From the NCBI GenBank assembly GCA_045658225.1, contig JAZOUO010000087.1:1-25781 (forward strand): a stretch of DNA of 25,781 bases, given 5' to 3'. Shown here piece after piece: positions 22,453-25,781 of the stretch. Every line of letters starts with the position of its first letter. Within the stretch, counting starts at the first letter, position 1. This DNA is from SVTX01 sp045658225. GTDB taxonomy: Bacteria > Bacillota > Clostridia > Oscillospirales > CAG-272. The position numbers were made by a program, and so were the translations under genes. The notes under the pieces were generated by a model that made no database searches, was not told where the DNA came from, and worked only from the letters and a program-made list of their open reading frames with translations.

Positions 22453-24054
22453 TTAAAATTGATTATATATGAAATTTGATGCATCAAAGCCTATTCCATA
22501 AGAGCCGAAGATTATTATAATGACCGCAAGCACCGCAAGACAAGCAAAGGTCAATGCAGGTCTCTCAGCTATTTTATGACGCAGAGATATTCCATCTGCT
22601 CTCTGAAATTTGCTGACGATATATACCGCAAATATTCCAAGTCCGACGACTATATATTCCTTAATTCCGACACCAAGGTCAAACACTCCGCCCGAGAAAA
22701 ACTCGCCCCAGCTTGAAAAATCATAGAACATAGTGCCGACACTCCTGAACGCAAGCGGCACGTCGCGGTAGCAGTCAAGTATTCGGATAAGACCCATAAG
22801 AAAAAACGTTCTTACCTGACAGAAAAGTATATAGCCGCGGTTGTCCTCGAGGGTGGGAAATCTCTTGTGGAATTTAGCGTACAGGGGCGAGAGCTCCTGT
22901 GATACGAGGATAACAAAGCTGTTGAGCAGTCCCCACACGATAAAGTTCCAGCTTGCTCCGTGCCAGAGTCCCGTTGTAAACCACGTGACAATCGTCGCAA
23001 GATACACGGGCATTCTCTTGCCCAAAGCATTGCCAAGCTTTGCTCTGCTCAACTTGGAAAGCTTCTGCATAGGCTGGCAAATAGAGAGTGGGTAGAATAT
23101 GTAGTCCTGAAACCACGTACCCATAGTAATATGCCAGCGTCTCCAATATTCCTTTGTAGAGGTTGCGGAAAAGGGATGGTCGAAGTTTTCCTTGATTTTG
23201 ATGCCGAGCATTTCTCCAACACCTATGGTGATGTCAATACCGCCTGTAAAGTCCGTATATATCTGTGCAGAGTAAGCGACGATAAGAAACAGAACGTACA
23301 CGCCGTCGTACCTCTCGGGCGAGGTCATTATGCTCTTTATCACTATCATTACCGTGTCGGCAATAACAAGCTTTTTGAAAAAGCCCCACGCGACGCGCAA
23401 CATTGCCGGCGCGATATTATCCCATTTTGCCGAGTGCCCACAGTACAGCTGCTCTGACAGGTCGCTATGTCTTGATATAGGACCCTGAACGAGCTGCGGG
23501 AAAAAGGACACGAAAAGAATAAATCTTGCGATGTTCTTCTCGTGAGTCGTCTTTCCTCTGTAAATGTCAATGAGATATCCCATAGTCTGAAACGTATAAA
23601 AGGATATTCCCATAGGAAGCAACAGATTGGGTACGGAAAGCGAGGTATCCTCGGATAATATGTGTATTATTGAATTGATATTATTTACGGTAAATCCCGT
23701 GTATTTGAGCACGGCGAGAATACCGAAATTGAGGACAAGTCCGACTATAAGAATATAAAATCTTTTTTTCTTCTGCCCTGCCTTGTACGCCTTGCGGGAG
23801 TCCTTGTCCATTTGCTCCTTGTTCTGCTCGATATAACTCTTTTCCGCCGTCATATTGCGGCTCATAATAAGGCTGACTACCCAAGATGACAGCGCGATGA
23901 AAAGAATATACGGCAAATACCACTTGCCCGCGCAGAAATAAAAGAACAAGCTTGCGGCAAGCAGGAGCTTCCATTGATGCTTTTTAGGAAACAGATAGTA
24001 CAAAAGCACCGTTATCACCAAAAAGCAGATAAATCCAATAGATGTGAATGACAT
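22453..24054 (-). CDS. MBOAT-family O-acyltransferase (AlgI/DltB-like)
   Basis: This 533-residue protein has ten or so membrane spans and the MBOAT signatures: GISFYTFQTMGYLIDIYRG (149-167), FFPQLVQGPISRH, YSAQIYTDFTGG, then RRWHITMGTWFQDYIFYPL (305-323, His308) and TGLWHGASWNF (361-371, with the family's invariant His365). The size and the sequence around the two His resemble AlgI/PatA-type O-acetyltransferases more than the 390-420-residue DltB. MBOAT proteins pass an acyl group across the membrane to an outside acceptor. A Lys/Gln-rich cytoplasmic loop lies at about 69-98. ATG at 24052-24054 has AAGGGA about 8 bases upstream. It is directly downstream of an acyl carrier gene, so the donor is probably a carrier-bound thioester. 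Confidence 0.92.
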   Translation of the reverse strand: MSFTSIGFICFLVITVLLYYLFPKKHQWKLLLAASLFFYFCAGKWYLPYILFIALSSWVVSLIMSRNMTAEKSYIEQNKEQMDKDSRKAYKAGQKKKRFYILIVGLVLNFGILAVLKYTGFTVNNINSIIHILSEDTSLSVPNLLLPMGISFYTFQTMGYLIDIYRGKTTHEKNIARFILFVSFFPQLVQGPISRHSDLSEQLYCGHSAKWDNIAPAMLRVAWGFFKKLVIADTVMIVIKSIMTSPERYDGVYVLFLIVAYSAQIYTDFTGGIDITIGVGEMLGIKIKENFDHPFSATSTKEYWRRWHITMGTWFQDYIFYPLSICQPMQKLSKLSRAKLGNALGKRMPVYLATIVTWFTTGLWHGASWNFIVWGLLNSFVILVSQELSPLYAKFHKRFPTLEDNRGYILFCQVRTFFLMGLIRILDCYRDVPLAFRSVGTMFYDFSSWGEFFSGGVFDLGVGIKEYIVVGLGIFAVYIVSKFQRADGISLRHKIAERPALTFACLAVLAVIIIIFGSYGIGFDASNFIYNQF

Positions 24055-24083
24055 TTATTATTTCCCTTTTTATTTATTCCTTG

Positions 24084-24108
24084 GAATTATTCTTCAGAAT
24101 TATTCTTC
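24084..24108. repeat. 13-base-period tandem duplication at the carrier-gene stop
   Basis: GAATTATTCTTC occurs at 24084-24095 and again at 24097-24108. The second copy includes the last codons and stop of the carrier protein gene, so the stop codon is duplicated just downstream. It looks like recent replication slippage with no effect on the protein. Confidence 0.7.
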
Positions 24109-24327
24109 GTCAAGCTTCTCAATAAGAGCGTAAAGCGACTGTGCGGAGTTAAAGTTTTCGGGGATTATCTCCTCCGCGGGAATAGATACGTCAAACTTAT
24201 CGTTTATCTCAGTGATGAGAGTCACTATGTCAAGAGAGTCAAGTATGCCGTTGTCAACAAGTCCGTCCTCCGTCTCAAAATCTACGTCGGGATGAAGGTC
24301 GGAGAGTATTTCTATAAGCTTATCCAT
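24100..24327 (-). CDS. Acyl/aminoacyl carrier protein (DltC-like)
   Basis: This 75-residue acidic four-helix carrier holds the activated group on a phosphopantetheine arm. The attachment Ser is Ser31 in GILDSLD (27-33), the standard DSL motif, followed by IVTLITEINDKFDVSIPAEEI as helix II-III. The frame opens at GTG 24339, but AGGTGG eight bases before the ATG at 24325-24327 fixes the start there. The gene starts about 25 bases after the adenylation enzyme's stop and precedes the MBOAT gene, the order seen in dlt operons except for the DltB position. It could equally be named DltC or an NRPS-like free-standing carrier. Confidence 0.88.
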   Translation of the reverse strand: MDKLIEILSDLHPDVDFETEDGLVDNGILDSLDIVTLITEINDKFDVSIPAEEIIPENFNSAQSLYALIEKLDEE

Positions 24328-24352
24328 TGTTTTTACCACCTGTTTTATAGTT

Positions 24353-25781
24353 TTAGATATTCATTGTCTTTGCCTGCTCTCTCATTCCCTTTCGGTCAAG
24401 CTTGCCGTTGGGTGTGAGGGGCATTTTATCAAGTTTTATACATTTTGCGGGGAGCATATATCTGGGGATCAGTCCTCTCATATATTTGAGGACGTCCGCC
24501 TCGTCCATATCTCCCGTGTAAAACATTACTATTTTTTTGTTTTCGTCGTCGTAAACGCAGCAGGTCTGACGCAAGCTCTCGCAGGTCAGAGATGCCGCCT
24601 CTATCTCGCCAAGCTCAATGCGGTGTCCCATATGCTTTATCTGCGAGTCCTTTCGGGATACGAACACAAGCTCGCCGTGAGAGTTGTATCTGCCAAGGTC
24701 GCCCGTTTTGTAAACAAGCTCGGGGTAAGCCGAGTTGAGTGGGTTCTGAACAAACGCCTCGTCCGTCTTTTCCTTGTTGTTATAATAGCCGAGTGTCACG
24801 CACGTGCCGCGAATGTATATCTCGCCAACCTCGCCTGCGCCGACCGCCTTACCGTCGTCTCCAATAAGCATAATTTCCGTGTTGCGAAAAGGGGTTCCCA
24901 CGGGTATGGGCTCACCCGCCTCAAGCTCACGGTCTGCCTTCCAATAGCACGACATTCCGGTCGCCTCGGTCGGTCCGTAGAGATTGAAAAACTCAGCGTC
25001 AGGATACGCCTCTCGCCACTTGTAATACTGCGCGAGCGGAAAAACCTCGCTGCCAAAGCAAATTTTTGTGAGGTGCTTGGGCGGATTTTTTTCAAGCGCG
25101 CCCAGCGAGGATATCATTACCAGCGCGGATACTACCCAGCAGACAGTGTTTATTTTATGCTCGTTGAGATAATCGCAAAGCTTCATGGGGAACATAAACA
25201 GCTGCTTTGGTACAAAGTAAGCCGTCGCACCGAATTTCAGCGTAGGCATTATTTCTTTGAGCGGCGCGTCAAAATAAAGCGGCGTCTGATTTGCAAACAC
25301 GGTGTTCTCATCAAAGCCCACCGCTTCGCAGAGAGTTTCCGTGTAGTCTATAACCGAACGGTGACAAGCGCAAACTCCCTTTGGGATTCCCGTCGAGCCT
25401 GACGTGAACACGATATATATGGGGTCTGTGTCAATCTGACGCGAGCGAATTTTTGCAAGCGCCGCCGAGTCCTCGGCAAAGTCCGATATATCGTCGTAAA
25501 GCAGCTTTTCAAAGCTATCGGGCAGACTCTCTGCTCTTTTAGCGTTTTTCTTGTCGTAGATGACTACGCGGGGCTTTATGCTCTCAAATATAAGCTCGGC
25601 TCTGCGCGCGGGCATTTCCGAATCAAGACAAACGTAAAAGCAGCCCGCATATATAGCTCCCATAAAAGCGGCAATAGCGCTTGGGTGCTTGTTCATAAGC
25701 ACGACGACAGGCTCGCGGTAGTATCCACGACTCGCCAGAAAGCTTCCTATCGACCTCGCGCTTGACAAAAGCTGGGAAAAG
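24353..25781 (-). CDS. Amino-acid adenylation enzyme, DltA/NRPS-like (N terminus beyond window)
   Basis: About 476 residues of an ANL-superfamily adenylation domain are visible, and the frame stays open to the window edge; roughly 30-40 N-terminal residues are missing. Counting from the TTG at 25768, the P-loop FTSGSTGIPKG is at 121-131, the YGPTEAT motif at 264-270, TGD at 355-357, and the C-terminal catalytic Lys is Lys456 in NGKLDRKG. FDAPLKEI (166-173) keeps the Asp that holds the amino group of amino-acid substrates in NRPS domains, so an amino acid is the likely substrate. The pocket (ICFGSE where DltA has FCGE) does not look like DltA. It charges the carrier encoded 25 bases downstream. 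Confidence 0.85.
   Translation of the reverse strand, partial: FSQLLSSARSIGSFLASRGYYREPVVVLMNKHPSAIAAFMGAIYAGCFYVCLDSEMPARRAELIFESIKPRVVIYDKKNAKRAESLPDSFEKLLYDDISDFAEDSAALAKIRSRQIDTDPIYIVFTSGSTGIPKGVCACHRSVIDYTETLCEAVGFDENTVFANQTPLYFDAPLKEIMPTLKFGATAYFVPKQLFMFPMKLCDYLNEHKINTVCWVVSALVMISSLGALEKNPPKHLTKICFGSEVFPLAQYYKWREAYPDAEFFNLYGPTEATGMSCYWKADRELEAGEPIPVGTPFRNTEIMLIGDDGKAVGAGEVGEIYIRGTCVTLGYYNNKEKTDEAFVQNPLNSAYPELVYKTGDLGRYNSHGELVFVSRKDSQIKHMGHRIELGEIEAASLTCESLRQTCCVYDDENKKIVMFYTGDMDEADVLKYMRGLIPRYMLPAKCIKLDKMPLTPNGKLDRKGMREQAKTMNI

Noticed and set aside
24623..25402. 259-codon plus-strand frame over the adenylation gene
   Set aside because: Antisense to an unmistakable adenylation domain; no domain similarity and no promoter or ribosome site.
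1..25781. CRISPR arrays, tRNA/rRNA genes, transposases or prophage genes
   Set aside because: No spaced direct repeats, tRNA-like cloverleaf or recombinase-type frames were seen in reading both strands.

Overview
The window reads as a chromosomal segment of a low-to-moderate G+C Gram-positive anaerobe, most likely a Clostridia-type Firmicute. The evidence is an HrcA/CIRCE-controlled hrcA-grpE-dnaK-dnaJ-prmA heat-shock operon, an mcsA-mcsB-clpC cluster, a biotin-dependent Na+-pumping decarboxylase operon, a Dlt-like acyl-transfer operon, LytTR/LiaF-type envelope signalling, strong GGAGG ribosome sites and sigma-A promoters with TTGACA/TATAAT boxes. No rRNA, tRNA, CRISPR array, transposase or phage gene was seen. 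The species cannot be named from the sequence.

Layout. (1) 1-3629, minus: a divergent carboxyltransferase, OadG-like gamma, biotin carrier, OadB beta and the first 25 codons of an OadA-like gene, led by a consensus promoter at 3700-3728. These would decarboxylate a carboxylic acid or acyl-CoA and export Na+. (2) 3884-7836, plus: mcsA, a strongly degenerate mcsB and clpC, with no ctsR beside them. (3) 7894-10869, minus: nucleotidyltransferase, galE and galM, which interconvert and activate hexoses. (4) 11034-13346, plus: a lipoprotein binding protein, permease and short ATPase forming a NitT/TauT/NMT1-type ABC importer, with a consensus promoter overlapped by an inverted repeat. (5) 13385-14544, minus: a LytTR regulator translationally coupled to a LiaF-like membrane protein. 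(6) 14830-20662, minus: prmA, dnaJ, dnaK, grpE and hrcA with a CIRCE operator. (7) 20898-25781, minus: an adenylation enzyme cut by the window edge, a carrier protein, an AlgI-like MBOAT protein, an SGNH-like partner and a lipoprotein.

Two things stand out. The McsB homologue keeps the arginine-kinase fold signature and operon position but lacks nearly all of the family's catalytic motifs, while ClpC keeps the acidic pocket residues that read phospho-arginine. The final operon has DltABCD logic (activate, load on carrier, pass through an MBOAT protein, finish outside), but it uses an AlgI-sized MBOAT, an adenylation pocket unlike DltA, and a partner with Cys where SGNH enzymes have Ser. It may decorate an envelope polymer with something other than D-alanine. 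Family comparisons here were made from memory, without database searches.
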